Positions 33,888-43,280 of a stretch of 64,000 nucleotides of DNA are shown here, piece after piece. Origin of the DNA: Phocaeicola_A sp036804505 (GTDB lineage: Bacteria; Bacteroidota; Bacteroidia; Bacteroidales; Bacteroidaceae). Each line of letters starts with the position of its first letter. The first letter of the stretch is position 1. The DNA lies in NCBI GenBank assembly GCA_036804505.1, contig DAIRSI010000023.1:3903-67902 (forward strand). The letters run 5' to 3'. The position numbers and the translations under genes are program-made. Under the pieces are notes generated by a model, which did not search any database, was not told the DNA's origin, and saw only the letters and a program-made list of their open reading frames with translations.

Positions 33888-36188
33888 CTATTTAAAACTA
33901 ATATAAATCTTGCACGACTCCCCTTCGAGCGTAACCGTCTGCGAGGCCGAAGCCACCGTAAATTCCGCTCCGTCAGGATAACTGTACCACTTGCCTGCGA
34001 CTGGGAACGTAACACTCACGCCCACCTTCGAATTCAAGTAATTGGCCACGACCACCAGCCCCTTTGCCGAATCATAAACCGACATCCAGCGACCACCGTT
34101 CCAATCAGTCTGTGCCGCATGAAGGCTGCACGTGGCCGAAGTGGAGAACAAATCCTGATTGCCGTTACGCAACTTCATCAAATTGCTGTAAGTAGTGTAA
34201 AGCGCCTTGCGCGTAGCATCATCATAATAATTCCACAGCACAGGTTTGCGCCCCGTGCGCCCGTTCTCGTCGATACTGACATCATAATCCAGCTCACCGA
34301 ACTGCCAAATGAGTTTCGGTCCCGGAGTAAGCAACAGAAACGCGGCATTATTCTCCGCCAAAGCGATGCGTTCCGGCAGACTCGTCTTGAGTCCATAATT
34401 GCCCCACTTCACCTGCTTGTAGCCCACGCGCTCCTCGTCATGGCTCTCGGCATAGCCCACCCAGTGCAACTTCGGCTCGTAAAGTGAAGTAAAAGCGCTG
34501 CCATCCTGCCACCCCATGCCTGCCTGCATGAAAGCATTGTTCACGTTGCGCCAGAAGTAAAGCCCGTCAGCCGCCAGCTCCGTTTCCTCCGCCGGACAGA
34601 AGTGTTCGCAAACCATCACCGCACTTGGCTTGGCCGCCTTCACCGCCGCATAATACTCTTTCAGATACCCCACACGCGAAGCATCATAAGCCGAAACAGA
34701 AGCATCGTCCGTGCTGGCCTTCTGCGTAAATCCCTTGGTGAAATCGAACCGGAACCCGTCGATGTGATATTCATCGAGCAGATACTTGATGTTACGCTTC
34801 ACAAACTGACGTGTCAAGGCCGAAGAGTGGTTGAAATCCGCCCCGAACGAATAATAATGAGGTGTGGTGGCATTGAACCACGGGTTGGCAGCCGATGGAC
34901 GGCTGTTCGCACTATCCCAATACATCTTCACGAGCGGACACTGCGAGGAAGCCTGGTTATAAACCACATCCATGAGCACCGCTATGCCCTTGCCGTGGCA
35001 GGCATCAATAAACTGCTTGTAAAGATTGCGGGTGCCGTAAGCCTTGTCGAGAGCAAAGTAGAAACCGGTGTTGTAACCCCAGCTGTCGTTGCCGTCGAAC
35101 TCCTGCACAGGCATCAGCTCGATGGCATTCACTCCAAGAGTCTTCAGATAATCCAACTTGCCCATCGCCCCGTTCAGGTCGCCCGTCGAGGTGAAATCGC
35201 GCAGCAGCATCTCGTAAATCACGAGTTTCTCATCTGCCGTACGCGTATAGGAATCATTCTTCCACGAGTAAGCCGACGGACTGATGCAGAAGGTGGACAA
35301 GATGCCCACTCCTCCCGCAGGATAGGTCTTGCTGTCGGTGTAAGTGGTAGAAGAAATAGAACCGTCGTTGTCCGGATCCAGAATCTTTTCGGTGTAAGGG
35401 TCGGCAATGCGCATGGCGCCGTCCGCCGCCGTACCCACAAAGTATTGAAAAGCATATTCCTTGCTTGCCTCCAGTCCGGTGAGAGTAATCCACCAGCATC
35501 CGGCAGCATTGTCGCGATACATCTGTGACTTGGTATCGTTGCTCAGTGTCCAGCTGTTGAAATCGCCCACCACATGAGCATAGTCCTTGTGACTGCCATT
35601 TGCATCTTTATCATACAGCACGAGAGTAACGCTCTGCTTGTCCGCGCCGTAGTTGATGCCGTATTGCAATCCCGCAGGCATGGTCTTCTCCACGATGGCC
35701 GCCGGATTGAATCCCTTGTACCGGGAATCCGTCACACTGACAAACGTATCGCTATCGATGCCCTTTTTCGTTCCGTCCGAACTGCGCACGATGAGTCCCA
35801 GCTTCTCCACCGGTGTAGTGCCCGAGCCGAACCAACTGCGGATGGACGACGAAAGAGTGATGCTCCAAAGATTGTCCTCCAACTTCGTCATCTTGTACTT
35901 CGAGGAATTGTCCGTCCATGCAGAAGGCTGGAATTTCCAGCTGCCTTCCACAATGACTCCGGCATAGAGATACACATCGCCCGTGTAGCCATAAAGAGCA
36001 GAAGATGCGTCCGCTTTGAACGCTATCGTCAGCTCACTATCGGCATTGGGAACGGCAGGGTTGTAGTTGAAGCCGTTCTTGTAGGTTACGGGAGTATCGG
36101 GTGTGACATCGTCCTTGCCTGAAGAGGAACAGGCCGAAAGCGCAAAGATGCACAAGGAAAGGAATATCGGCTGAAGAATCTGTTTCAT
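33888..36188 (-). CDS. GH13 alpha-amylase/pullulanase-type surface lipoprotein
   Basis: A 766-residue lipoprotein (lipobox LSACSSSG, Cys ~20). Two N-terminal beta-sandwich modules (residues ~30-185 and ~190-290, the latter CBM48/E-set-like with VVGDFNSW) precede a GH13 barrel (VNAIELMPVQEFDGNDSWGY, VLMDVVYNQ). Catalytic residues are the nucleophile Asp in GFRFDFTKG, acid/base Glu in MVCEHF and Asp in SHDEERV. It cuts alpha-1,4 and/or alpha-1,6 glucan at the cell surface, the role of SusG or neopullulanase in starch loci. It is the last gene of the SusC-D-E-GH13 arm, 99 bases after SusE and behind a strong hairpin. Confidence 0.92.
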   Translation of the reverse strand: MKQILQPIFLSLCIFALSACSSSGKDDVTPDTPVTYKNGFNYNPAVPNADSELTIAFKADASSALYGYTGDVYLYAGVIVEGSWKFQPSAWTDNSSKYKMTKLEDNLWSITLSSSIRSWFGSGTTPVEKLGLIVRSSDGTKKGIDSDTFVSVTDSRYKGFNPAAIVEKTMPAGLQYGINYGADKQSVTLVLYDKDANGSHKDYAHVVGDFNSWTLSNDTKSQMYRDNAAGCWWITLTGLEASKEYAFQYFVGTAADGAMRIADPYTEKILDPDNDGSISSTTYTDSKTYPAGGVGILSTFCISPSAYSWKNDSYTRTADEKLVIYEMLLRDFTSTGDLNGAMGKLDYLKTLGVNAIELMPVQEFDGNDSWGYNTGFYFALDKAYGTRNLYKQFIDACHGKGIAVLMDVVYNQASSQCPLVKMYWDSANSRPSAANPWFNATTPHYYSFGADFNHSSALTRQFVKRNIKYLLDEYHIDGFRFDFTKGFTQKASTDDASVSAYDASRVGYLKEYYAAVKAAKPSAVMVCEHFCPAEETELAADGLYFWRNVNNAFMQAGMGWQDGSAFTSLYEPKLHWVGYAESHDEERVGYKQVKWGNYGLKTSLPERIALAENNAAFLLLTPGPKLIWQFGELDYDVSIDENGRTGRKPVLWNYYDDATRKALYTTYSNLMKLRNGNQDLFSTSATCSLHAAQTDWNGGRWMSVYDSAKGLVVVANYLNSKVGVSVTFPVAGKWYSYPDGAEFTVASASQTVTLEGESCKIYISFK

Positions 36189-36213
36189 ATTTTGGGATAG
36201 ATTTTTAAAAAGA

Positions 36214-36260
36214 AAGTCCGGAAAGGAGTTCGGAAAAGACCGAACCGCCTTCCGGACCTT
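36214..36260 (-). terminator. Intra-operon hairpin between the SusE-like and GH13 genes
   Basis: On the minus strand a long G+C-rich stem (GTCCGGAAGGCGGTTCGG pairing with CCGAACTCCTTTCCGGAC, with small internal mismatches) is followed by TTTCTTTTT. It looks like a full intrinsic terminator located 28-74 bases after the SusE stop, so GH13 expression probably depends on read-through. Confidence 0.75.
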
Positions 36261-36287
36261 CAGTGTTGTTACTTTAATCTTTAACTA

Positions 36288-37418
36288 TCATTTACCGTAA
36301 TCCTTCGTATTCAATTCATAAGTCATCTTGTCAGGATTATTCAAATCAACATACACGCGGTAGTTTCCAGCCGTAACCTTGATGTTGTCGCCACCGGCTT
36401 TCAGAACGCCTTCGGCTCCACCCCAGTTGGTTGCCCAATCCTTGTCAAGACGGAATTTGAACTCACCGCTGCCGAATGTAACGTCAGCATAGAAGAGCTG
36501 TGTGGTAGTATCGAAGTTCAAAACGACTTCTTTAGTTCCCCATCCGCTCACTTGGCTTCCGGCCTCACCCACGATAGTAATCGTGTTGAAAGCGATGTCC
36601 TTTGCCAAAGTAGGAGCATCCATGCTGACCTTGGTGAATGTGAAGCGATAGAAACGTTTGGTTCCCTGATAAGCTGTGATGTTGGCACCGTTATTGGCCA
36701 AAGTCATGGCTGCATCGGCCACCTGAGTTCCATCGGTTGCACCCCAGTTGCCTGTTGCGTTGTCCCAAGATGCGGCTCCGGTAATCTTGAAGCCCCACTG
36801 CAATGCTGCATACTTCTCGCTGAAATCAATCACGCCCGTATAGACCGTGTTGCTGTTATAGCTGAAAAGGAACTGTGCCTTGTCATGACTCCATCCGTTG
36901 TAGTCGCCAAGTACCCATACTTTCGGATACTCAATCTTCGTGCTATACGGAGTGACGGTAGTGGAAACGACCGCCGATGTAAGAGCCGAAATGCTCGATA
37001 CATTGGCAGACTCGCCGGTAGCGTATGCCTTCACGCGGAAGAACATCTTGGTAGCTGTGCCCGGATTGATTCCTGCATTCAAAATAATGTTGTTTATCTT
37101 GGCAACCGTAACCGACGAAATGCTGTTACCGGTGCTTGCATCGAATTGAACGGGCGAAGCAAAGTCCTGCGTGAGGGAAGCCTCAACCTGATATTTGGTA
37201 CCCAAGGCTACATCGCCCCAGCTGGCAGCCGAGTATGTGAATGTAGCGAATGACTTGTCGGCATTTGCCATCTCAAGTACGTAAGAGCTGTTGATAGCCT
37301 GCAATGTAGGGGCTACCGTATTGGCCGAATTGAATACTGCAGTGTCCTTATCGTCAGAACATGATGACATGACGAGAACGCCCAGCATCAGGAATAAAAA
37401 GTATTTTATATTTTTCAT
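36288..37418 (-). CDS. SusE/SusF-family outer-membrane starch-binding lipoprotein
   Basis: A 376-residue lipoprotein from the ATG at 37418 (a TTG 9 bases upstream is in frame). The lipobox is VMSSCSDD. An N-terminal SusE-type Ig-like domain (residues ~25-140; ATFTYSAASWGDVALGTKYQ) is followed by two starch-binding-like modules (KVWVLGDYNGWSHDKAQFLF at ~165 and ITIVGEAGSQVSGWGTKEVV at ~285), each with the Trp-rich surfaces expected for maltooligosaccharide binding. It lies nine-plus bases after SusD in the same operon. Only one SusE/F-like protein is present, against two in the classic sus operon. Confidence 0.9.
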   Translation of the reverse strand: MKNIKYFLFLMLGVLVMSSCSDDKDTAVFNSANTVAPTLQAINSSYVLEMANADKSFATFTYSAASWGDVALGTKYQVEASLTQDFASPVQFDASTGNSISSVTVAKINNIILNAGINPGTATKMFFRVKAYATGESANVSSISALTSAVVSTTVTPYSTKIEYPKVWVLGDYNGWSHDKAQFLFSYNSNTVYTGVIDFSEKYAALQWGFKITGAASWDNATGNWGATDGTQVADAAMTLANNGANITAYQGTKRFYRFTFTKVSMDAPTLAKDIAFNTITIVGEAGSQVSGWGTKEVVLNFDTTTQLFYADVTFGSGEFKFRLDKDWATNWGGAEGVLKAGGDNIKVTAGNYRVYVDLNNPDKMTYELNTKDYGK

Positions 37419-37436
37419 ACGATTCAATCTTTAAAA

Positions 37437-39011
37437 TTAATAACCTGCATTCTGAGTCAAATTGCTGTTGGAATTGATATCGCTTGACGGGATCGGGAAC
37501 AAATTGAATTTTGTATCCACTGCAGAACCAGAAGCGGCTCCACCCTTCCATGCCCAAACATAATCACTGGTAGTGAGTTTGCCGAAGCGAACCAAGTCGG
37601 AACGACGATGGCACTCCCAAGCGAGCTCACGGGCACGTTCGTCCAAGATATCGGTAGCCGTGATAGAAGTTTTGGTGCTTACTCCTGCACGAGATCTTAC
37701 CAAATTGAAGTAATACAAACCGTCATGACCGTTCACATTGACTGCCACATTGCCCACTGTCTGGCATTCGGCAAGCATTAGGTAAACATCTGCCAAACGG
37801 AATACAGGGAAATCTGCATTACAGAAGGATGCGATATCGGTATAAGTTCCGTCAGTCTTCAGGTTAGTGAACTTAGGGAAAGCATATCCATTGGTAAATG
37901 TGCCGACATCAGCAATTTCTTTCTTTTGGCCATCAGTATAGAACATGGCACGTACATCACCTGAATCGAACTTGTCAACAAATTGCGGGGTAACGCGAAG
38001 ACCGCCCCAACCTCCTGCTGCGCCGTAACTGTTGGCCGACATACTTCCGCCAATAGCTGTATTCATCAAGTAAGTTGTGCCTCCGTAGGCCTGAGTGTTG
38101 ATTTCATCCTGATAGACGCTGAAAATGATTTCGTGGCCCTTGCCCTGGAACTGGTCATTGGATGCTCCGAACAGATTCTTGTAGTTGGCTTTTGATTCCA
38201 AAGAATAACCCAGATTGATTATCTTCTGGCAATATTCTGCACATTTGTCATAAGCGGCAGTACCGTTATAAACCTTGGCATTCAGATAAAGTTTGGCCAT
38301 GATCATATAAGCCAGACCTTTGCCGCAACGATAGTTTTCAGGACTGTCGGGAAGTGATTCCATGAAATCCGGAATTTCCTTTTCAGTCAGCCATTTGAAC
38401 AAATCGGCACGTGAAATCTGCGTAGGATTGGCACCGCCCACAGCTGTTTCGTCGGTGATGAACGGAACATTTCCGAACATATCGATAGCGTGGTAATAAC
38501 TCAATGCACGAAGACAACGTGCTTCGGCCATGTATTGTGTCATAGTAGCTGATGAAGAATTGGAGGCCTTTATCTGACGGATGATTTCATTGCAAAGAGC
38601 AATCTGATAGAACAGACGTCCATACATAGCCGTTACGAATACATCGGAGGTGGACCAGGTAAGACCGTGAAGGTCCTTGATTGTCTGGTCGTTCCAACCA
38701 ATGACAGCCTCATCGGTAGGAAGTTCTTCCAAATTGAACAAAGCACGGAGATATTGGCCGAAACCGCCATCAATACCGGCAATATCAGGAGTACCGGAAG
38801 AACCGTCGGGAGAACTTACGGCTAATGCGACATAGCACTTAGCCAAAATTTGATTATATGCACTTTCCGATGTGAGAACCGAAGATGGTGTGCTCAAGTT
38901 CGGGTCAATCGGGGTTACATCCAAATCGCCTGTGCATGCAGTAAAGGAAACAGCTGCTGCGGAAAATGCGATTGCGCCGAATAATGTTTTATATAATTTC
39001 ATAAGATTCAT
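37437..39011 (-). CDS. SusD-family starch-binding outer-membrane lipoprotein
   Basis: A 524-residue SusD homologue; ATG at 39011 or at 39002. The lipobox is SFTACTGDL. Conserved blocks: AEARCLRALSYYHAIDMFGN near residue 170, followed by VPFI; GKGLAYMIMAKLYLNAKVYN; ADFPVFRLADVYLMLAECQT; and ILDERARELAWECHRRSDLV near residue 470. It caps the SusC barrel and delivers oligosaccharides. It is three bases downstream of SusC. Confidence 0.95.
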   Translation of the reverse strand: MNLMKLYKTLFGAIAFSAAAVSFTACTGDLDVTPIDPNLSTPSSVLTSESAYNQILAKCYVALAVSSPDGSSGTPDIAGIDGGFGQYLRALFNLEELPTDEAVIGWNDQTIKDLHGLTWSTSDVFVTAMYGRLFYQIALCNEIIRQIKASNSSSATMTQYMAEARCLRALSYYHAIDMFGNVPFITDETAVGGANPTQISRADLFKWLTEKEIPDFMESLPDSPENYRCGKGLAYMIMAKLYLNAKVYNGTAAYDKCAEYCQKIINLGYSLESKANYKNLFGASNDQFQGKGHEIIFSVYQDEINTQAYGGTTYLMNTAIGGSMSANSYGAAGGWGGLRVTPQFVDKFDSGDVRAMFYTDGQKKEIADVGTFTNGYAFPKFTNLKTDGTYTDIASFCNADFPVFRLADVYLMLAECQTVGNVAVNVNGHDGLYYFNLVRSRAGVSTKTSITATDILDERARELAWECHRRSDLVRFGKLTTSDYVWAWKGGAASGSAVDTKFNLFPIPSSDINSNSNLTQNAGY

Positions 39012-39014
39012 TTT

Positions 39015-42014
39015 TTAAAAGTTAAAGCTTGCGCCGAACAAGAATGTCTTCGGACGTGGATACATATTATTATCAATACCACTTTGTATTTCAGGATCCA
39101 ATCCTTTATACTTGGTTATAGTGAATACGTTCTGCATAGTTGCGTGAACTCTTGCCCATTTGTTGATTTCGTAAGCGAGAGTAACCTTGTCGAGCTTGAA
39201 GAATGAAGCATTCTTGATGTAATAGTCGGACAGGTAACGTGCCTGTGCAAAATTAGAAGCAACAGCCGAATTCAAACGATTTGATACGAAATTATTGGTC
39301 CACATATCGGCCTGCATTTCATAGTTGGATGCCACGTTGTTGTAAACATAGTTCCCCAAACTGGTACGTGCAGACGCACTCAATGTCCATTTCTTATAAG
39401 CTACACTAGTGTTGAAGCCCAAGAATACGTCAGGAGCCGGTTTCTTGCAAATGTACTTATCTTTGTCATTGATAACACCGTCACCGTTGCGGTCAACGTA
39501 TGCTCCATCAATAGGATTGCCATTGGTATCATATACCTGTTGGTATACATAGAATGAACTTGCTGCATAACCTACCTTGTGCAATTGAATATTGTTTCCT
39601 GTACCTCCGGAGATGCTTCCAGTAGCTACACCTACATAATCAGGATTGTCGCTGGCTGTCAGCTTGGTAATCTTGTTCTTGTTCCAGGAAAGGTTGAAAC
39701 CGAAGTCCCATCTCCAGTCTTTATTCTGAACCGGAACAAAATTCATAGAGAATTCAGCTCCTGTATTCTTCAAGTCACCTACGTTCATAGTAACATAGTT
39801 GGAAAGATTGGTTCCGGCTGAGATTGGTACGTAGTTGATCAAGTCTTTTGTCTTGCGGACATAGAAATCGAAACTACCGTTGATACGGTCTTTCAAGAAT
39901 CCGAAATCCAAACCTACGTTGTAAGTAGTTGTTGATTCCCATTTCAAATCGGAAACATAAGCTTTCGGAGTGATAGGTACGACTACTGAATTGCCGAACA
40001 TATAATAACTGCCTGTCAAGTTGGTCTTATAAGTAGGAATAGATGGATAATCAGGATAGTCGATGTTATCACCAGCCAACAAGTTCTGCTGACCTGTTAC
40101 ACCATAACCTAAACGGAGTTTCAAATTGGAAAGAGACTGAATCTTCTTCATCATCGGTTCCTCAGAAATACGCCATGCAAATGCGGCTGCAGGGAAAAGT
40201 CCCCACTTGTTGTTCTGGAAACGAGAGGTACCATCATCACGTAAGGTGAAGGTCAACAAATAACGATCCATCAAAGTATAGTTGAAACGACCATAGAAAG
40301 AAACCAGATAGTTTTCTGTCTTATAAGGTTTGTCTTCCAAAACGGCATTACGATCATTCTGCTTAACAGAAAGGCTGGTAGTCGAGTTATAGAAATGCTG
40401 CCAGGAATATCCTGCCATTACATCGAATTTGCTTGCTATTTGCTTGCATTCTTTTACATAGTTCATATAGAATTCCAATGATTCGTCGCGACGAGTCTGT
40501 CCGTAGTCCTTGTGAAGACCGGAACCATTCTGAGTCTTGTCATGCAAAGACATTTCAGAACCAACCGGAGTATCAATGGTACCATCACTGGAAGAGAAAT
40601 CCAAACCTAAGTTCAAGTTTGCACGCAAACCCGGAACATAGAAGAATTTGTAATCGAACTGCGCATTGCCTACAAAACGCTTAACGGTAGATTTGTCGTT
40701 CTTCTCATCAAGCATGGCAACAGGGTTCTGAGTAGCCATGGTGTTGGAAGAATAAACTCCTTTTTCATCAACATTTTTCCATGCTGTATATCCGTGAATA
40801 CCCTTGGCATCCGTATTGTCATAGACAGACTGTGTAGGATCATAACCCACTGCCTGACTGATGGCTCCGGAATCTGCAAAACGGTTCTTTGCATAAATAC
40901 CCTTGGCATTCAAGTTCACCGTCAAGTGCTTGTCGAAGAACTGCGGAGTAAGGTTCAAAGCCAAAGTAGTACGCTTCATATTTGAAGTTTTCAAGACACC
41001 GTCATCGTTCAAATAACCTGCTGACAAGCGATATGGCATACCATTGAAGTTCTTGGCTTTGCTGATTATTCCGCCGGCTACACTGGCATTGATTTCTTCT
41101 GTATAGGCTGTACGATAAATTTGATCCTGCCAATCTGTATCAGAAGAGCCTAAAGCAGCAATAGCTTCCGGTTTGCCAATCTTTTCTGTAAGATAACTTT
41201 TCAAAGTGGCAGCATCCATTACATCAATTGTTTTATGAACGTAATTCAAGGAACCTGTCATATCTATACTGACAGAAGGCTTTCCGGTGGTACCTTTCTT
41301 AGTTGTAATAACAATGACACCGTTTGATGCACGCGAACCGTAAATGGCTGTAGCAGAAGCATCCTTCAAAACAGAGAATGACTCGATATCATTGGGGTTA
41401 ATTGTAGAAAGCACATCAGACATACCCGAAATGCTTGTACTGCTGATAGGAAGACCATCGATGACAATCAACGGGTCGTTTGAAGCTTTCAATGAAGATC
41501 CGCCACGGATACGAATTGTAGAACCGCTACCTGGAGCACCGCCATTATTGGTGATTTGAACTCCGGCAGACTTGCCTTGCAACATATCAGCCGGTGATGT
41601 AATAGCACCCTTGTTCAGCTGATCGGCTTTGACAGAAACGACAGATCCTGTTGCATCACTTTTCTTCACCGTACCATAACCGATTACAACCACATCTTCC
41701 AACATTTTGGAGTCATCTTTCAATGTAACGACCATGTTGGCTGCAGCCGGGAGCTGCTGAGACTGAAATCCCACAAATGAGATAACCAAAGCTACACCCT
41801 TCTTGCACTGCAATGTAAAATTACCGTCGAAGTCGGTGATAGTTCCATTGGTTGTACCCTTTTCAACAATGTTGGCACCAATTACGGGCTCGCCTGTTGA
41901 ATCTTTCACGTGACCCTTCACAGTCATTGTCTGTGCAAAGGCACCTACTGACAAGAACAACCCTATTAACAAGGGAAGAATCCTGCGATAGAATCTAAGA
42001 TTAACTTGTTTCAT
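39015..42014 (-). CDS. SusC-family TonB-dependent alpha-glucan transporter
   Basis: A 999-residue outer-membrane transporter without an STN domain. Order: signal peptide (ends GAFAQ, ~28), carboxypeptidase-regulatory-like domain (KDSTGEPVIGANIVEKGTTN, ~35-100), TonB box and plug (DVVVIGYGTVKKSDATGSV, GRASNG-type IYGSRASNGVIVITTKK), then the beta-barrel ending FLFGASFNF. Absence of STN means no ECF/anti-sigma control; the divergent LacI regulator takes that role. Context (SusE, GH13, GH65) indicates maltooligosaccharide import. Confidence 0.95.
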   Translation of the reverse strand: MKQVNLRFYRRILPLLIGLFLSVGAFAQTMTVKGHVKDSTGEPVIGANIVEKGTTNGTITDFDGNFTLQCKKGVALVISFVGFQSQQLPAAANMVVTLKDDSKMLEDVVVIGYGTVKKSDATGSVVSVKADQLNKGAITSPADMLQGKSAGVQITNNGGAPGSGSTIRIRGGSSLKASNDPLIVIDGLPISSTSISGMSDVLSTINPNDIESFSVLKDASATAIYGSRASNGVIVITTKKGTTGKPSVSIDMTGSLNYVHKTIDVMDAATLKSYLTEKIGKPEAIAALGSSDTDWQDQIYRTAYTEEINASVAGGIISKAKNFNGMPYRLSAGYLNDDGVLKTSNMKRTTLALNLTPQFFDKHLTVNLNAKGIYAKNRFADSGAISQAVGYDPTQSVYDNTDAKGIHGYTAWKNVDEKGVYSSNTMATQNPVAMLDEKNDKSTVKRFVGNAQFDYKFFYVPGLRANLNLGLDFSSSDGTIDTPVGSEMSLHDKTQNGSGLHKDYGQTRRDESLEFYMNYVKECKQIASKFDVMAGYSWQHFYNSTTSLSVKQNDRNAVLEDKPYKTENYLVSFYGRFNYTLMDRYLLTFTLRDDGTSRFQNNKWGLFPAAAFAWRISEEPMMKKIQSLSNLKLRLGYGVTGQQNLLAGDNIDYPDYPSIPTYKTNLTGSYYMFGNSVVVPITPKAYVSDLKWESTTTYNVGLDFGFLKDRINGSFDFYVRKTKDLINYVPISAGTNLSNYVTMNVGDLKNTGAEFSMNFVPVQNKDWRWDFGFNLSWNKNKITKLTASDNPDYVGVATGSISGGTGNNIQLHKVGYAASSFYVYQQVYDTNGNPIDGAYVDRNGDGVINDKDKYICKKPAPDVFLGFNTSVAYKKWTLSASARTSLGNYVYNNVASNYEMQADMWTNNFVSNRLNSAVASNFAQARYLSDYYIKNASFFKLDKVTLAYEINKWARVHATMQNVFTITKYKGLDPEIQSGIDNNMYPRPKTFLFGASFNF

Positions 42015-42080
42015 GCGTTTACAATAATTAAAGTTAACAATTATTTAATTCAAAATATTAATTTATACTTGTTTACGAAG

Positions 42081-42088
42081 CAAATATA
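42081..42088 (-). promoter_or_regulatory. -7 element of the SusCDE-GH13 operon
   Basis: TATATTTG followed by C on the minus strand, 66 bases before the SusC ATG. No clear -33 is visible, consistent with a regulated promoter. Confidence 0.6.
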
Positions 42089-42132
42089 GAACATTAAAAA
42101 ACCTACCTAGTTTCTTTTTAATCAAATTGTGC

Positions 42133-42140
42133 TATATTTG
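42133..42140 (+). promoter_or_regulatory. Distal -7 element of the lacI-MFS-GH65 operon
   Basis: TATATTTG followed by C on the plus strand. The LacI-type palindrome at 42144-42157 begins four bases downstream and would cover the transcription start, so repression by steric block is expected. Confidence 0.55.
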
Positions 42141-42143
42141 CGG

Positions 42144-42157
42144 TGCAAACGTTTGCA
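42144..42157. promoter_or_regulatory. LacI-family operator, TGCAAACGTTTGCA
   Basis: A perfect 14-bp palindrome with the central CpG typical of LacI/GalR operators. It lies between the two divergent arms of the alpha-glucan locus, immediately downstream of one plus-strand -7 element and about 56 bp upstream of the minus-strand SusC -7. The lacI gene next to it is the obvious source of the binding protein. Confidence 0.75.
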
Positions 42158-42213
42158 ATAAATTCACCTTATCAATATAGGAAAGAAAAAAACAACATTA
42201 GCAAAGCTTTCAT

Positions 42214-42221
42214 TATATTTG
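42214..42221 (+). promoter_or_regulatory. Proximal -7 element of the lacI operon
   Basis: TATATTTG followed by C, 29 bases upstream of the lacI ATG at 42251. A second start site clear of the operator would allow basal regulator synthesis. Confidence 0.55.
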
Positions 42222-42250
42222 CATAGTTGACTTTAAAAGAAAGAAGATAC

Positions 42251-43258
42251 ATGAATGAGCCCATTACAATCAAGGATATAGCCAAGGAGTTAGGCATCTC
42301 TATTTCTACAGTCTCCCGAGCATTGAAGGACAATCCGGACATCAAGGAGGAGACAAGAAAAAAAGTGCAGGAGTACGCCAAAAGCCATAACTACAAACCA
42401 AACATTATGGCCATGAATCTGAGGAACCAACGTTCCAACATTATCGGAGTCATCATGCCTCAATTTGTCCACTATTATTTTTCGAGTATATTGAGCGGCA
42501 TTGAAAACATTGCAGCCCAAAAGGGATATCAGATTATCATTGCACAAAGCAGTGACCAATACAGGAAAGAAGTGGATATTGTACATTCATTCATTGAATC
42601 CAGAGTATGCGGAGTCATTGCCTCCTTAGCCAAGGAGACTACTAAATACACTCATTATCAGGAATTGATAGACAATGGGATACCGGTTATTTTTTATGAC
42701 AGAATATGTACGGGAATAAATACGGAGAAAGTTGTGGTTGATGATTATGCTGGTTCCTTTGCTGCTGTAGAATATCTCATACAGACAGGATGCAAAAGAA
42801 TTTTCTTCTACAGTGCTCCGCTAAATCTGGAAATTTCCAAAAACAGAAGAAACGGATATCTGGATGCCATGAAGAAATATCATATACCTGTAGAAGACTC
42901 CATGATAAAGATTTGCGACACAAGGGAACAGGCAATTGCCATTACCCCTAACTTACTGGAAATGGGAAACAGACCGGATGCATTCTTCGCCATTAATGAC
43001 GATACGGCTTCGGGCATACTCTACGCCTGCAAGCAATCGGGCTTGAAAGTGCCTGATGAAGTTTCCATTTGCGGTTTCACCGACAGCTTCATCGCAGTAT
43101 CTACTGACCCCAAGCTGACGACAGTAGAGCAAAGAGGATTCGAAGTAGGACAAAATGCCATTGAAATATTGCTGGAAAAGCTGGATGGCAAACCTGAAGA
43201 TACAATTCAAAACCGTATTGTCCGCACGAATCTAGTAGTGAGGGGTACAACAAAGTAA
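42251..43258 (+). CDS. LacI-family transcriptional regulator of the alpha-glucan locus
   Basis: A 335-residue regulator from the ATG at 42251 (an upstream in-frame TTG overlaps the promoter). The N-terminal HTH (TIKDIAKELGISISTVSRAL) and hinge helix are followed by a periplasmic-binding-protein-like effector domain (IIGVIMPQFVHYYFSSILSG; AFFAINDDTASGILYACKQS; VSICGFTDSFIAVSTDPKLT, then TVEQ). It likely binds the palindrome at 42144 and responds to maltose or a maltooligosaccharide. It replaces the SusR-type regulator of the classic starch locus. The MFS gene follows after 22 bases. Confidence 0.93.
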   Translation: MNEPITIKDIAKELGISISTVSRALKDNPDIKEETRKKVQEYAKSHNYKPNIMAMNLRNQRSNIIGVIMPQFVHYYFSSILSGIENIAAQKGYQIIIAQSSDQYRKEVDIVHSFIESRVCGVIASLAKETTKYTHYQELIDNGIPVIFYDRICTGINTEKVVVDDYAGSFAAVEYLIQTGCKRIFFYSAPLNLEISKNRRNGYLDAMKKYHIPVEDSMIKICDTREQAIAITPNLLEMGNRPDAFFAINDDTASGILYACKQSGLKVPDEVSICGFTDSFIAVSTDPKLTTVEQRGFEVGQNAIEILLEKLDGKPEDTIQNRIVRTNLVVRGTTK

Positions 43259-43280
43259 ATAAAACTATAAAAAATATGCT

